Source: Myxocyprinus asiaticus (taxonomy: Eukaryota > Chordata > Actinopteri > Cypriniformes > Catostomidae). Taken from it: a stretch of 64,000 nt of DNA. The position numbers and the translations under genes are program-made. The notes under the pieces were generated by a model. That model had not been told where the DNA came from, searched no databases, and saw only the letters and a program-made list of their open reading frames with translations. Position 1 is the first letter of the stretch. Each line of letters begins with the position of its first letter. Shown piece after piece: positions 21,887-33,034 of the stretch. The DNA lies in the NCBI RefSeq assembly GCF_019703515.2, contig NC_059346.1, positions 57,982,001-58,046,000 on the forward strand, given 5' to 3'.

Positions 21887-23446
21887 GATGGTTGCTGGAA
21901 ATGGGGCCTGTCTAGATTTGATCAAAAATGACTTTTTTCAAAAGTCAGCTTAGCATTTTTCATAAAAGCAGATGCACCACAGTCTTAATGCTTAGTTGAC
22001 TCTTGTGCCTCTTAGCAAATTCCCTTGCAGGCTGGATGTACAAAAAAAGTCCTTCTATAAAAACATACAAATAATTACTCATAAACATCAGATAACATCA
22101 AACTCATCCAACATAAATCAGACGTAATGCAACCAAACATTTATTTTTCCCATGAAACTGAGAAATACAAAAATGACATGCACGTTTTAAAGAACAGCAA
22201 AAAAAAAAAAACACTTATTCTCAACAAGGACTTCAGATGTCCTTCTCCACAGAATATCACTTTCTTTTTCTATTACTTCTATTTATATGGTGTCAAGGCA
22301 TGCTAGCGCCCCTTAGTGGAGTGGATGAAAATTACAGCCACTTCACAACCTGGAAACAGGCATGTGACTGTTACAACCTTTCGCCTTATTTTCAGTGGCA
22401 GGGCTCTTTCCAACTTGAACCTTGTCAAGCTACAAAGGAGAGTGGACTGAACACATTAGTCAGTCATTTGTACCAACATGGCAACCAAGTCATTATTAGG
22501 AAGGAAACTTACAGACTGGGCACCAACACACTCTCTATCAAGTTGTTCCTGTTCTTAAGGCTCAAATGAAAACCTCAGGCAACTCAGTCTCAGAGGCCGC
22601 TTTGTCACAGCTCCCACCCTCAGGGGAAAAAACGGCAAGTACCTCACCTGAGTGCATACAAATTTTACTAATTAGAGCCCAACGAGCATCCTCCAGAACT
22701 CATCCGCAGAACATGATCATATTATGCACACCGATTTTGAGGTGCCGATCGTCACATTTCCGCTTAACCGCTTTATATGGAGAAAAAGGAGGCACGCAAG
22801 GCCTGACCAGGCAAAATTTGAACTAAAATTGTCAGGCTAAAATTTCCACGCTCTAAATCCCTTCCTCTTGTGTTTTACTCATATGGTCCCTCAGGAGCCG
22901 TAGAGGTACAAGCGGGAGGAAAGACAAGTGGCTTTGGCCTTCAGAACGAAAGCGAGTCGCTAGAGCCAATCATCATGAGTTTCATACATTCACATTGAAC
23001 TCAATCAGTCTCAATGAGCACTATTAGAAAACAGCGCTCATGCCTTTCAGCCAGAGGGATATTGCTCGCAGGTGGATAACACTTGTGATACATTGATGTC
23101 TTTAAAAAGATGTACTTTTCAGCAATCAGCTCTTTTAATTTTCTTCGATATACTCCTTTAGAAGTGCAATGTAAACACTACAAACCTGGAAGAGTTTATT
23201 TTAAGAGGTGCTTCTTTGCCTGCACATGCAGGAAGAACAGTAGAACTCATTCCCCCTGACCAGTTGCAAGATGCTCATCGAAGCATTGGTTTAGGGTTCC
23301 AGTAGCACGAGAGATGTCTCTTAGTAAAATAACGTTGATTCTGACGCAGCATCAAAGTTATTTCCTTGAAAGGGAACCATGGTTAATTTCCATAAGGGAA
23401 TGTCACCCTAACTATATGCTGTATATAACCATTAGGTGATATTTAT
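21887..23446. other. no recognisable gene or element
   Basis: A 110-codon open stretch at 22237-22569 begins with a hydrophobic run (FLFLLLLFIW) that looks like a signal peptide, but the rest resembles nothing known to me and no neighbouring exon is visible. A second one follows at 22566-22826. I do not call either as a gene. Confidence 0.4.
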
Positions 23447-23880
23447 TTATTGTATTTTTTTTTTGTGATTTTCTCCCCAATTTGGAATGCCCAATTCCCA
23501 GTGCACTCTATGTCCTCGTGGTGGTGTAGTGACTCACCTCAATCCCTGAGGTGGAGGATGAATCTCAGTTGCCTCCGCGTCTGAGACTGTCAATCCACGC
23601 ATCTTATCACATGGCTTGTTGAGCGCATTACTGCAGAGACATAGCGTGTGTGGAGACTTCACACTATTCTCTGTGGCAGACACGCACAACTCACCCTAGC
23701 CCCACTGAGAGAGATAACCACATTATAACGACCACAAAGAGGTTACCTCATGTGTCTCTACCCTCCCTAGCAACTGGGCCAATTTGGTTGCTTAGGAGAC
23801 CTGGCTGGAGTCACTCAGCACACCCTGGATTCGAACTCACGACTCCAGGGTTGGTAGTCAGCATCTTTACTCACTGAGCT
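23447..23880 (-). mobile_element. tRNA-derived SINE, copy 2, 5' end clipped
   Basis: It has the same body as copies 1, 3 and 4, from the T-rich tail and AATTTGGAATGCCCAATTCC on the plus strand to CACTGAGCT at 23880. The last about 12 bp of the tRNA-like end (expected ACCCAGGCCCCC on the plus strand) are missing. A CAGTG-start repeat abuts the break. No target duplication is visible. Confidence 0.85.
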
Positions 23881-23881
23881 T

Positions 23882-24809
23882 CAGTGTAGTTAGCTACTTT
23901 GTGTTACCTGCTTGTCGTGTAAGTACTTTTTTAAATGAGTAGCTTGACTGTTGTAGGGGTATACAGTTACACCCAGTAATGAAACAAGTATAAACAATGA
24001 AGACCAGGAGTCGAAGTTTCAATCAATGGAGAAAGAGTTTACTAAAGACAAAGTTCTCCACATTTCCAAAGGCAAAGACAGAAACAGAAAATGAGTTGAG
24101 GATCTAACCTCAAACTAACTTGGATTACAGAAACAACCACAATTATAGGCAAATGCAAATGAGTTGACGTCATCTTTACAGGTTAACCATACAGATATTT
24201 ATGGAAATTATCCAAATATGGTGAACTGCTGATCTACGCAGAAGATGTTATTTAGAAAAATAATATTGATTAGCTGGAACCACGAAGTCTCAGTTGGTCA
24301 GCAGATAATAGTAAATCGTAAAACCAACAGGACTCTTCTGGGGCCAGAGGGTTAATGACCAACATCGAATCACCTGGCTCCAATCACTACAACAATTCCT
24401 GTAATCAATTTAGATAAAGACTATAGGAGAGAATAAACTATATGAGAGATTGAGAAATACAAAGAAGGAAAAAGAAAAGACTATATTTTAAGAGACAGAA
24501 GAGACTGTTTCTTCTTAATGGAGACCAAGGCTGAATGTTTTTCTTTTCTGCTAGAACAAACATTGAGATAACTCACAGCTCCCACACTTTTTAGGGAATT
24601 TCTAGGTGAATGGAAGCAGAAGGTTTATTTTTTTTACCTAAAACTTAAACCCAATAAAATTCTTGCTTATTTTTTTCTTTATTATTATTATAACAATTGT
24701 TAGTGAAAGTATTCAACTTATCAGTATGCCTTCACTGCACTTTAACTACTTGTTTTGAATAGCTTGTAGCTTGAGAAGCTACAGTTTCAAAGTAGCTTCC
24801 CCAACACTG
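23882..24809. mobile_element. possible hAT-type non-autonomous element
   Basis: Left CAGTGTAGTTAGCTACTTTG and, read inward from the right, CAGTGTTGGGGAAGCTACTTTG look like imperfect inverted ends. The 8-bp flanks do not match, so the borders or the single origin of this segment are doubtful. Inside are AT-rich sequences without coding pattern. Confidence 0.4.
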
Positions 24810-26230
24810 CACAATGGATTAAATCTGCAGTCACATTTTTTTTCTCTTTAAATATCCCATTTCACTTGGAAATATGCCATATTATGAAAGTAAAATGGGT
24901 TGCAAATGTTGTTTCATGTTGACTTTAAAGGCATTGCTAATAAATTAAAGCAACATAAATCTTTTTAATATCACATGCTCTTAAAAGTTCCATTTGGTTA
25001 CAAAGATATTTAATTGTCACGTCTCACACCAACTTCCTCATTGTTGCACAATATTTCTAGATTTTGCTTTTACCTGTGTCTCTGCTTTCTACTCTTTCTA
25101 CATTTAATTAATCTTGATATTTTGGGAATTTTTAGCATGTTTTAAACATATGTGTTTTAAAAACAGCTTTAGTGGTCTATCAAAACACACCTATATTTAG
25201 TGGATAACCTGCTTTCCCTTTGCTATATTACAAACTTGCCATTTAGAACTTTTCCAGATGAGTCCTTCCATCTCCACTTTTTCTAATCATAGTCCCAGGT
25301 AAGGAACTGACTCTTTATCAGTAAGTCCTCGAAGCTCCAGTTAACGGATCCAACTGCACAGGCCCTATGGAGGCTTGCTAAACCCCTGAGGAGAGTCCCT
25401 AGTTGGCCCATTTCCCTCTGCCCTGAGGGCCAGCTAAGGTTCCGCTCTCTCAGTTTGGGTATTCTCAGTTTTGGCCCTCTGGGGTGCTTCAGGCCAGCAC
25501 ACAACAAATTTATAATGCAACCTGCAGTAGTGAATAGGGAATCAAGGCTCCTTTTGCTCTGAGAATCTTCAGGAAGGTGTTGGGCTAAATAAAGAGGGCT
25601 GAACTTTTTGGCTTGTTTCCATGGAGACCTGGGTTGCTGAGAGAAATTTGGGAATATAGCCCTGGGCATTGTAGAGGAGAAAATGTTGGACTTGCTGATG
25701 CAATACATATTCTTTCCATAAAGACCTTTTGTTTTCTTTCGATTCTTAGTTTTATTTTTTATTTTTTTTCACTTGATATTTCTTGAGTATCATGTCATAT
25801 CTTTTTTTTAACACAACATTTCTTTATAGCCTATTAAATGTAATATATACTGGTTCTTTAAAAATTAAAAGCTGTAAAGATTCTTTGGTTTCATATACAG
25901 ACCCCATTCACACTTCTCACAGAATACATAACTCTTACAGAATACATAACTGTCACAAACTGAATAACATCATTTCTGATGGAATGCTCTAAAATTTGAA
26001 CATTGCACTGGAATCTGTTTGGGTAACAGTCTGTAAGGCAGAAAAACATGGCATGGGGCACCAAGTGTAAAATGTGTAAAGTGTAAAAAAAATAAATAAA
26101 TAAATAAAAAATTACTTCAATTTTGTGGAAATAAGGGTAAATTGGAGAAATAAATACATTACAGATAACAGACCTCCATATTTTCCTTATACATACAAAA
26201 TCTAACAAAAAAAGTTATAGTTCCTTCTGC
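24810..26230. other. no recognisable gene
   Basis: A 141-codon open stretch on the minus strand (25283-25708) has no motif I recognise. A short (AAAT)n run is at 26090-26110. The duplicated phrase AGAATACATAACT occurs twice at about 25920-25950. Confidence 0.45.
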
Positions 26231-26395
26231 AGTTATTAACTACATATACATATTTATGCATACATATGTACGGATATGCTTACACAGATATACTTAACAT
26301 ATCTATACATGCACATGCCACCCAAATATACATACATACACGCAAACATATGCATAAATTCCAACATACAGAAAACTCATAAAACAAAACAACTC

Positions 26396-26421
26396 TCCAC
26401 CCACCCACCCACCCACCCACC
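26396..26421. repeat. (CACC)n microsatellite in the LINE 3' region
   Basis: Six or so CACC units in tandem. Confidence 0.95.
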
Positions 26422-26893
26422 AATCACTCTCCGTCTGCCTGATACACACCGCATGGGGAGGAATGCTATAAACAGGCAACAGTGGAATGGATCTTAGGTT
26501 CAACTCAAACTGAGTCAACATCCCTTTCATCCAAGTATACTCTGCCTCCTCCGCCTATGTACTTTATAAAGAGTTCCCATGATTTAGCAAACTGTTGTCT
26601 CTTATTCCTTAGAAAGAGCCATATACATTCCAGGTGAAGTGTATTTGTGAGTTCGTTGAGCCAAAGATGGAAAAGGGGAGGCAGTTTATTTTTCCAGAAT
26701 GTTAAAATAAGCTTTTTGGCCGTTAAAAGTCTGTAGGAAAGAAATTGTTGTTGAGACTTGGACAAACAGAGCTCCTGTTTTGAAACACCAAACATAATTA
26801 AAAACTCATCCAGTTCAATAGGTTGATTAGTGATTTCAGGGATGACACTGAAAATCTTGCACCAAAAGTCTTGAAGACTGGGACATAATGCAT

Positions 26894-27100
26894 AACGTCA
26901 TGGTTACTGGTGTAACCTCCGTTCCCTGATGGAGGGAACGAGACATTGGTGTCGATGTAGTGACACTAGGGGTCACTCTTGGGAGCCCGAGACACCTCTG
27001 GTCTTTGATAAAAGACCAATGAAAATTGGCGAGTGGTATTTGCATGCACTCCCCCGAACATACGGGTATAAAAGGAGCTGGTATGCAACCACTCATTCAG
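26894..27100 (+). repeat. 3' terminal repeat of DIRS copy B
   Basis: It has an outer extension of about 95 bp (AACGTCATGGTTACTGGTGT ... GTAGTGACACTAGGGG). A 110-bp arm follows (26991-27100) that is inverted and nearly identical to 33035-33145. The arm holds CCAAT boxes, ATTTGCAT at 27038-27045 and TATAAAA at 27067-27073. Confidence 0.88.
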
Positions 27101-27170
27101 GTTTTACGCTGAGGAGCCGATATAAGGTCCGGCCATTTCAGCGGGTAGTTCAGCGTTGTGGCAGGAGGGA

Positions 27171-27246
27171 CCAACGTCTCGTTCCCTCCATCAGGGAACG
27201 GAGGTTACACCAGTAACCATGACGTTCCCTATCTGTCACTCACTCG
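27171..27246. repeat. internal complementary region of DIRS copy B
   Basis: GGTTACACCAGTAACCATGAC is the reverse complement of the outer 3' end, and it continues GTTCCCTATCTGTCACTCAC, which is the outer 5' end read inward. The two ends are thus joined here with GTT/AAC in common. In DIRS replication models this region aligns the two ends of the element to form a circle. Confidence 0.82.
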
Positions 27247-27989
27247 ATGTTGGTGTCGATGTAGTGACACTAGGGGTCCCTATACAAAATGTCACAAGGC
27301 TGAACTGTGTTACGTGAACTGGTGGTGTGTGGTGGGCAGACTTGCTGTGTGCCTCATAGCCAGCACACCAGGTCGACACTTAACCTCCCCAACACAGTTA
27401 TGAGTGTCGAACGGCCCTTTTTGGGGACAAGTCGACTACCCAGAGATATAGACAGGCTTAACCCAGTCGTGGCCTCTTTCCCCATCTCTTTTTCCACTCC
27501 CTAAAAAAGAAGGGGGATTATCCGACTGGGCCTCCAGGTCTAGTCGGGGGGTGTCCCTCCCAAGGGGAGGACACCGCGGAGACCACACCTCGCCCCAAGA
27601 GAGGGGGGGATATTTAAGTGGAAGAATACGTCACACGGTCTTTCCAACCATGTGGAGAGCCTTCAAGGTAGATCCTGCCCAATGGGGGAGGAGTTACTAC
27701 AACATGGAGACTGGGGCAGAGGGGCTCTGCCCAAGGAAGACGCAGTTTGCCAGCAGGGAAATGAATTAGCGGAAGATATAGATCACATGGGGTTAGCCTT
27801 ACAGGGAACCGCCACATGCGGAGCACCTATCCCAGAACCGGGCTCTTAGTTAGCGCGTGTACTGGGCCTGCAGTGAGTCTCTCCGAAAACTCGACTGCCA
27901 CAGGGCTTGGAGGAAGTCAGCGCAGGACTTCAGCTCAAAAGGAGGTGGAAAGCGCTATGTGCAAGCGATACACCCGGCCGGCTATCCCG
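27247..27989 (-). other. DIRS copy B sequence between recombinase stop and internal complementary region
   Basis: About 740 bp of element sequence without a coding frame in common with the other copies. The same segment is found in D+ at 58959-59712. Its role, if any, is unknown; it is transcribed 3' flank of the recombinase gene. Confidence 0.6.
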
Positions 27990-28965
27990 GGCTTATCCGC
28001 TTGTGTTGCGTGCCACTACCTGGGACGAAACCTGTTCCACCCAGAGGTTGTAGAACCTTGCAAAGGTGTTGGGTGTTGCCCAGCCCGCTGCTCTGCAAAT
28101 GTCTGTTAGAGAGGCACCTCTGGCCAGGGCCCAAGAAGCCACTACACCACAGGTAGAATGGGCTCGTAGCCCTACCGGGGGCGGCATGTTTTGGGCAAGA
28201 TATGCCATAGTTATGGCATCAATGAGCCAGTGGGTGATCCTCTGCTTTGAGACAGCGCTTCCTTTCCGCTGTGCACCAAAGCAGATAAAGAGCTGCTCAG
28301 AGACTAAAGCTCTGCATGCGATCCAAATAGATGCGTAAAGCACGCACCAGACACAGCAACGACAGGGCTGGGTCTGCCTTCTCCTGGGGCAGTGCTTGCA
28401 GGTTCACCACCTGGTCCCTAAAAGGAGTGGTGGGAACCTTGGGCACATAGCCCGGTCGGGGTCTCAGGATCACATGAGAAAAGCCCGGACCGAACTCCAG
28501 GCACGTTTCGCTGACAGAGAACGCTTGCAGGTCACCTACCCTCTTGATGGAAGTGAGCGCAGTCAGGGGGGCAGTCTTCAAGGAGAGTGCCTTAAGCTCG
28601 GCTGACTGCAAAGCTCAAAGGGGGCTCTCTGTAGACCCTGAAAAACTACAGAGATTCAGCCTCCTGGTGCCTCTTAGGAACCTGATGATCAGATCATGCT
28701 TCCCTAAGGACTTACCGTTGACTGCGTCGTGGTGTGCTGCTATGGCAGCAATGTACACCTTCAAGGTGGAAGGAGACAGCCTCCCTTCCAACCTCTCTTG
28801 CAGAAAGGAAAGCACTGATCTGACTGCGCATCTCTGGGGGTCTTCCCGACGGGAAGAACACCACTTAACAAACAGATGCCACTTAAAAGGCATACAGGCG
28901 CCTCGTAGAGGGAGCCCTAGCCTGAGTGAACGTGTCTACCATCGCAGGTGGGAGACAGCTTAGGT
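27990..28965 (-). pseudogene. DIRS tyrosine recombinase (copy B)
   Basis: Three frames cover the gene. 28615-28965 reads WCSSRREDPQRCAVRSVLSF and LSPSTLKVYIAAIAAHHDAV. 28297-28611 has LTSIKRVGDLQAFSV, which contains the first catalytic Arg. 27993-28343 has KGSAVSKQRITHWLIDAITM, the HxxR box and ATPNTFARFYNL with the candidate Tyr. The HxxR box reads HSTCG instead of HSTRG because the codon at 28149-28151 changed from CGT to TGT, which removes a catalytic arginine. The frame break before 28615 is at the same place in copy D+. The protein would be inactive. Confidence 0.85.
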
Positions 28966-30700
28966 CTTCTGCGTCCCATCCAGGGGCCAGACATGGAGAT
29001 TCCAGAGGTCTGGGTGCGGGTGCCAGATGGTGCCCCTTCCCTGAGAAAGAAGGTCCTTCCTTAGGGGAATTTGCCCGGGGGGAGCTGTCGTGAGGAGCGT
29101 GAGGTCCGAGCACCACGTCTGGGCGGGCCAGTAGGGTGCTTACAAGGACGACCTTCTCCTCGTCCTCCCTGACCTTGCACAGGGTCTGTGCAAGCAGGCT
29201 CACTGGGGGAAAACGCATATTTGCGAATGCCAGGGGACCAGCTGTGTGCCAGCGCGTCTATGCCGAGGAAGGCCTCGGTCAGGGCGTACCAGAGCGGGCA
29301 GTGGGGAGGATTCTTGGGAGGCGAACAGGTGCACCTGTGCCTGTCGAATCGACTCCAAATCAGCTGGACCACCTGAAGGTGGAGTCTCCACTCTCCCTTG
29401 AGGGTAACCTGTTGTGACGGCGCATTCGCCGAAGTGTTGAGGTTACCCGGGATGTGAGTGGCTTGCAGCGACTTGAGGTGCTGCTGACTCCGTTGGAGGA
29501 GACGGCGGGTGAGTTGTGACATACAGCGGGAGCGCAGACCGCCTTGGCATTTGACATATGCTACCACTGCCGTGCTGTCTGTCCGAACTAGCACGTGCTT
29601 GCCCTGGATCAACGGCCGGAACCTCCGCAGGGTGAGCAGAATTGCCAGTAACTCGAGGCAGTTGATGTGCCAACGCAGCCGCAGACCCGTCCAGAGGCCG
29701 GCGGCTGCATGCCTGTTGCCAACAGTGCCCCAGCCCATTTTGGAGGCGTCTGTCATGACCACGACGTGCCTGGAGACCAGTTCTAGGGGAACACCTGCTC
29801 GTAGAAACGAGAGGGCGGTCCAAGGGCTGAAAAGACGGTGACAGACCGACGTAATGGCCACGCGGTGTGTCCTGTGGCGCCATGCCCGTCTCGGGACTCG
29901 AGTCTGGAGCCAGTGCTGAAGCGGCCTCATATGCATCAACCCGAGCGGGGTGGCCACCGCCGAGGATGCCATATGCCCCAGGATCCTCTGAAAAAGTTTC
30001 AGTGGAACCGCTGTTTTCTGTTTGAACGCCTTCAAACAGGCCAGCACCGACTGGGCACGCTCGTTCGTAAGGTGCGCCGTCAAGGAGACCGAGTCCAACT
30101 CCAAACCGAGAAAAGAGATGCTCTGAACCGGGAGGAGCTTGCTCTTTTCCCAGTTGACCCGAAGCCCTAGTCGGCTGAGGTGTGAGAGCACCAGGTCCCT
30201 GTGTGCGCATAACATGTCTCGAGAGTGAGCTAAGATTAGCCAGTCATCGAGATAGTTGAGAATGCGTATGCCCACCTCCCATAATGGGGCAAGGGCAGCC
30301 TCTGTGATCTTCGTAAAGACGCGAGGAGACAGGGACAGGCCGAAAGGGAGGACTTTGTACTGATACGCCTGACCTTCGAACGCGAACCGCAGGAAGGGTC
30401 TGTGTTGAGGAAGGATCGAGACGTGAAAGTACACATCCTTCGGGTCTACCGCCACGAACCAATCTTGATGCCGGACGCTTGCTAGAATACGTCTTTGCGT
30501 CAGCATCTTGAACGGGAGTCTGTGTAAAGCCCGGTTCAGTACTCGCAGGTCCAAGATTGGCCGCAACCCGCCGCCTTTTTTCGGTACAATGAAGTAGGGG
30601 CTGTAAAACCCTTTCTTCATCTCGGCTGGAGGGACAGGTTCTATCGCGTCCTTCCGTAGGAGGGTAGCGATCTCCGCGCAAGGTAGCAGCGTTTTCGTCT
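28966..30700 (-). pseudogene. DIRS reverse transcriptase / RNase H (copy B)
   Basis: This is the longest open frame of the window (519 codons, 29061-30620). In order: KKGFYSPYFIVPKKGGGLRP, LDLRVLNRALHRLPFKM, VDPKDVYFHVSILP (Asp and F blocks), YQYKVLPFGLSLSP, and NYLDDWLIL with the catalytic YLDD at about 30241-30257. Then comes the thumb (LGLRVNWEKSKLLPVQSISF), and RNase H with VVMTDASKMGWGT, INCLELLAILLTL and VLVRTDSTAVVAYV. A linker region described in DIRS elements as methyltransferase-like follows (PLWYALTEAFLGIDALAHSW, YAF.P). A frameshift near 29213 moves this region to 28883-29218. Upstream of 30682 the frame also changes, at the same site as in D+. Confidence 0.88.
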
Positions 30701-31259
30701 TTCACCAAGGGGAAGTGGACACCGCTGAACCTGGGCGGATGCCCGGCGAAGTGAATCGCACAGCCGAGTCGGACGGTCCGGACCAGCCCTCGTGACGGAC
30801 TGGAAGGCACAAGCCATGCGTCCAAGTTCCGCGCAAGGGGGACCAAAGGGACAACGTCATCGGATGTACCGGCAGGTGGGGCCTTGCGGCGGGGCGGAGC
30901 TCGAGGTGCCACACCACGTCGTGGCCGTGCTGAGTCAGAGGACATCGAAGCACTTACCTGGCTCCTTGTGACCACCCCCGGAACAGCCTGGGACGGGGGA
31001 GGAAGAGGCCTGTCCTCGTGACCCGTGGAGACTGTCACATCGGGGGCAGATTTGTGCCACAGCTGGGCGCTCAGGGTGGGAGACCGCCGCTAAAGCGCCA
31101 ACCTGCCAAATGGAGTGGTGGACGGTGGTCGTGATGCCAGCCATACACACGGATACGTGACCCAGGGAACAAGGCAACCACTCTTGCTGAGCTCTTGAGT
31201 ACTGCAGCCACTTGGGCATGCAGCGCAATTAAATGCAAAAGGTAACAAAAACATGAAGA

Positions 31260-32759
31260 TCTGCTTACCAGCTCCAGAGCAGTGGGTTTCGTTGTCCCTG
31301 GGTCGCCCTTCTCAAGGGCGCTTTGAAGCCTTTCACAGGTTCTGGGCAGCCACGAGGCGGGTGGCGTCTGCTTCCTGCGGTGGGCTCCACGCCGAGGCCA
31401 GGCCGAAGAGGCGGGCTGCGGAGGAGCCGGTGCAGTCACCGCAGGGGGACGCCCTTGGCGATGAGTAGATGGGGTGCGGGATCTTGAGCCGCGCCGGGGC
31501 AGGATATGCCGGCTAGCATCCATCTACTGCTCTACCATCGAGAACTGCTGGGCAAAGTCCTCGACGGTGTCGCCGAATAGGCCCGCCTGGGAAATGGGGG
31601 CAGCAAGGAACCGTGTCTTGTTGGTCTCACCCATCTCGACCAGGTTGAGCCAAAGGTGGTGCTCCTGGACCACTAGTGTGGCCATCGTCCGCCCGAGAGA
31701 CCACGCCGTGACCTCCGTCGCTCGGAGAGCGAGGTCGGTCGCCAAGCGCAGTTCCTGCATCAATCCCGGGGCGGAACTACCCTCGTGCAGTTCCTTTAGC
31801 GCCTTGGCGGACTTGCAGGAGAGCCATGGCATGCAGGGTGGAGGCGGCTTGTCCAGCGGCACTGTAGGCCTTGGCCGTCAGAGACGACATAAACCTACAG
31901 GCCTTGGACGGGGGCTTTGGGCACCCACGCCAGGTGGCAGTGCTCTGCGGGCATAGGTGCACTGCGAGCGCCTTTATCCACCGGGGGATTGCCGAATAAC
32001 CCTTGGCCGCCCCACCATCGAGGGTAGTGAGAGCAGGGAAGCTGAAAAGATCAGGACCGTGCAGTAAAAAGTGCTTCAGTCAGCTCTTCATGCACTTCCG
32101 GGAAGAAAGGAATGGGGCGGGGCGTGGCTTTGAGCAGTGCCGCGAGCCCAGGAACCAATCACCGAGCCACGAGGGTTCAGGGAAGAGCGGTGAAATCCAC
32201 TCTAACCGACGCTCGCGGCTGCCCGGGAAAGCATGTCGTCATCTCCGCGTCAGCCTATGACTGGGCGATCGACCCTGAAGGGAGGAGCCCAGCTGAGGCT
32301 TCCAACTGGACGAGCCCACTCTCCGATGCTGTGCTCGAGAGCTCATCACTTTCGCTGGCTCCGAATAAGAGGTCGAACTCGCCGTGAGACGAGCCGGCGG
32401 ACTCACCCGGAAGCCCAATCGGGGCAGACGAGCGTGCTGGGGAATGGGAGGTCCGCGGGGGGATACCTGGCGGAGGTCGTCCCATTGGGGTCCCCAAATC
32501 GCCCCCAGTGCTAGCCACGCTGGCCTCAAACCCGTGGGTAAAAGGACCGAGGTGGGAGCCTCTGGGGTGGCTCGCTTTCTTACGAAGGCGAGCCGCGACC
32601 GCAACGTTGCCATGGACATATTCTCGCAGTGAGAACATGACCATCCACGAACGCTGTATCCGCGTGAGCAGTGCCCAGAAACGAAAGACAGTGATCGTGA
32701 CTGTTAGAAGGCGAGAGATAACGAGCACAACCAGGAATAACACACAATCGGAAAAGCAT
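31260..32759 (-). pseudogene. DIRS gag-like ORF1 (copy B)
   Basis: The start ATG at 32759-32757 gives MLFRLCVIPGCARYLSPSNS, matching the start of copy C. The Cys pattern there and downstream suggests an N-terminal zinc-binding segment, partly lost in this copy. A Ser/Pro/Glu-rich middle follows (32255-32500). The conserved C-terminal part is at 31524-31862: LKELHEGSSAPGLMQELRLA, LVVQEHHLWLNLVEM and PISQAGLFGDTVEDFAQQFS. A Pro/Arg-rich tail (31071-31523) completes it. Several frameshifts separate the pieces. The protein presumably packages element RNA; that role is inferred from position and from gag of related elements. Confidence 0.75.
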
Positions 32760-32805
32760 CTTTAAAAAGACGTGTCTTTAAAAAGACGTGTCTTTAAAAA
32801 GACGT
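32758..32805. repeat. three tandem 16-bp units just before DIRS gag (copy B)
   Basis: The unit TCTTTAAAAAGACGTG occurs three times in tandem directly upstream of the gag start. Copies C and D- have one unit-like TTTTTAAAGATGTCC at the same place. The expansion is specific to copy B in this window. Confidence 0.85.
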
Positions 32806-33034
32806 TCCATGTGTGCGCTCTTTTAGAGAAATATATACTCTTTTAGAGGGGAAAAATGCTCTTTCAGAAAATATACTCTCTAGTTTTTCTGCCGAAATGC
32901 CCAGGGGCATTCTCTGCAGTGCACCAGTGCAGAGGAGGGAGAAGCCTCTGAAATGCGCCGTCAGATCCAGCAGAGGTGAATGAACTGTAGTATTCAGCTC
33001 AGTGAGCATGACCGTTCGGCTCCGAAGAGAAAAT

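Noticed and set aside
22237..22569. Open frame with a signal-peptide-like hydrophobic start
   Set aside because: The hydrophobic run is T-rich low-complexity DNA. The remaining sequence has no motif and no supporting exon.
23882..24809. Confident hAT assignment for this segment
   Set aside because: Ends look alike but the 8-bp flanks do not match; kept only as a low-confidence feature.
25283..25708. 141-codon minus-strand open stretch
   Set aside because: No similarity to a known family that I can recognise and no coding context.
29443..30210. 255-codon minus-strand frame and the plus-strand frames overlapping DIRS RT
   Set aside because: They are GC-rich shadow frames of the RT/RNase H gene. 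The same holds for 56765-57421 and 57418-58053, except where the latter covers the linker domain in another frame.
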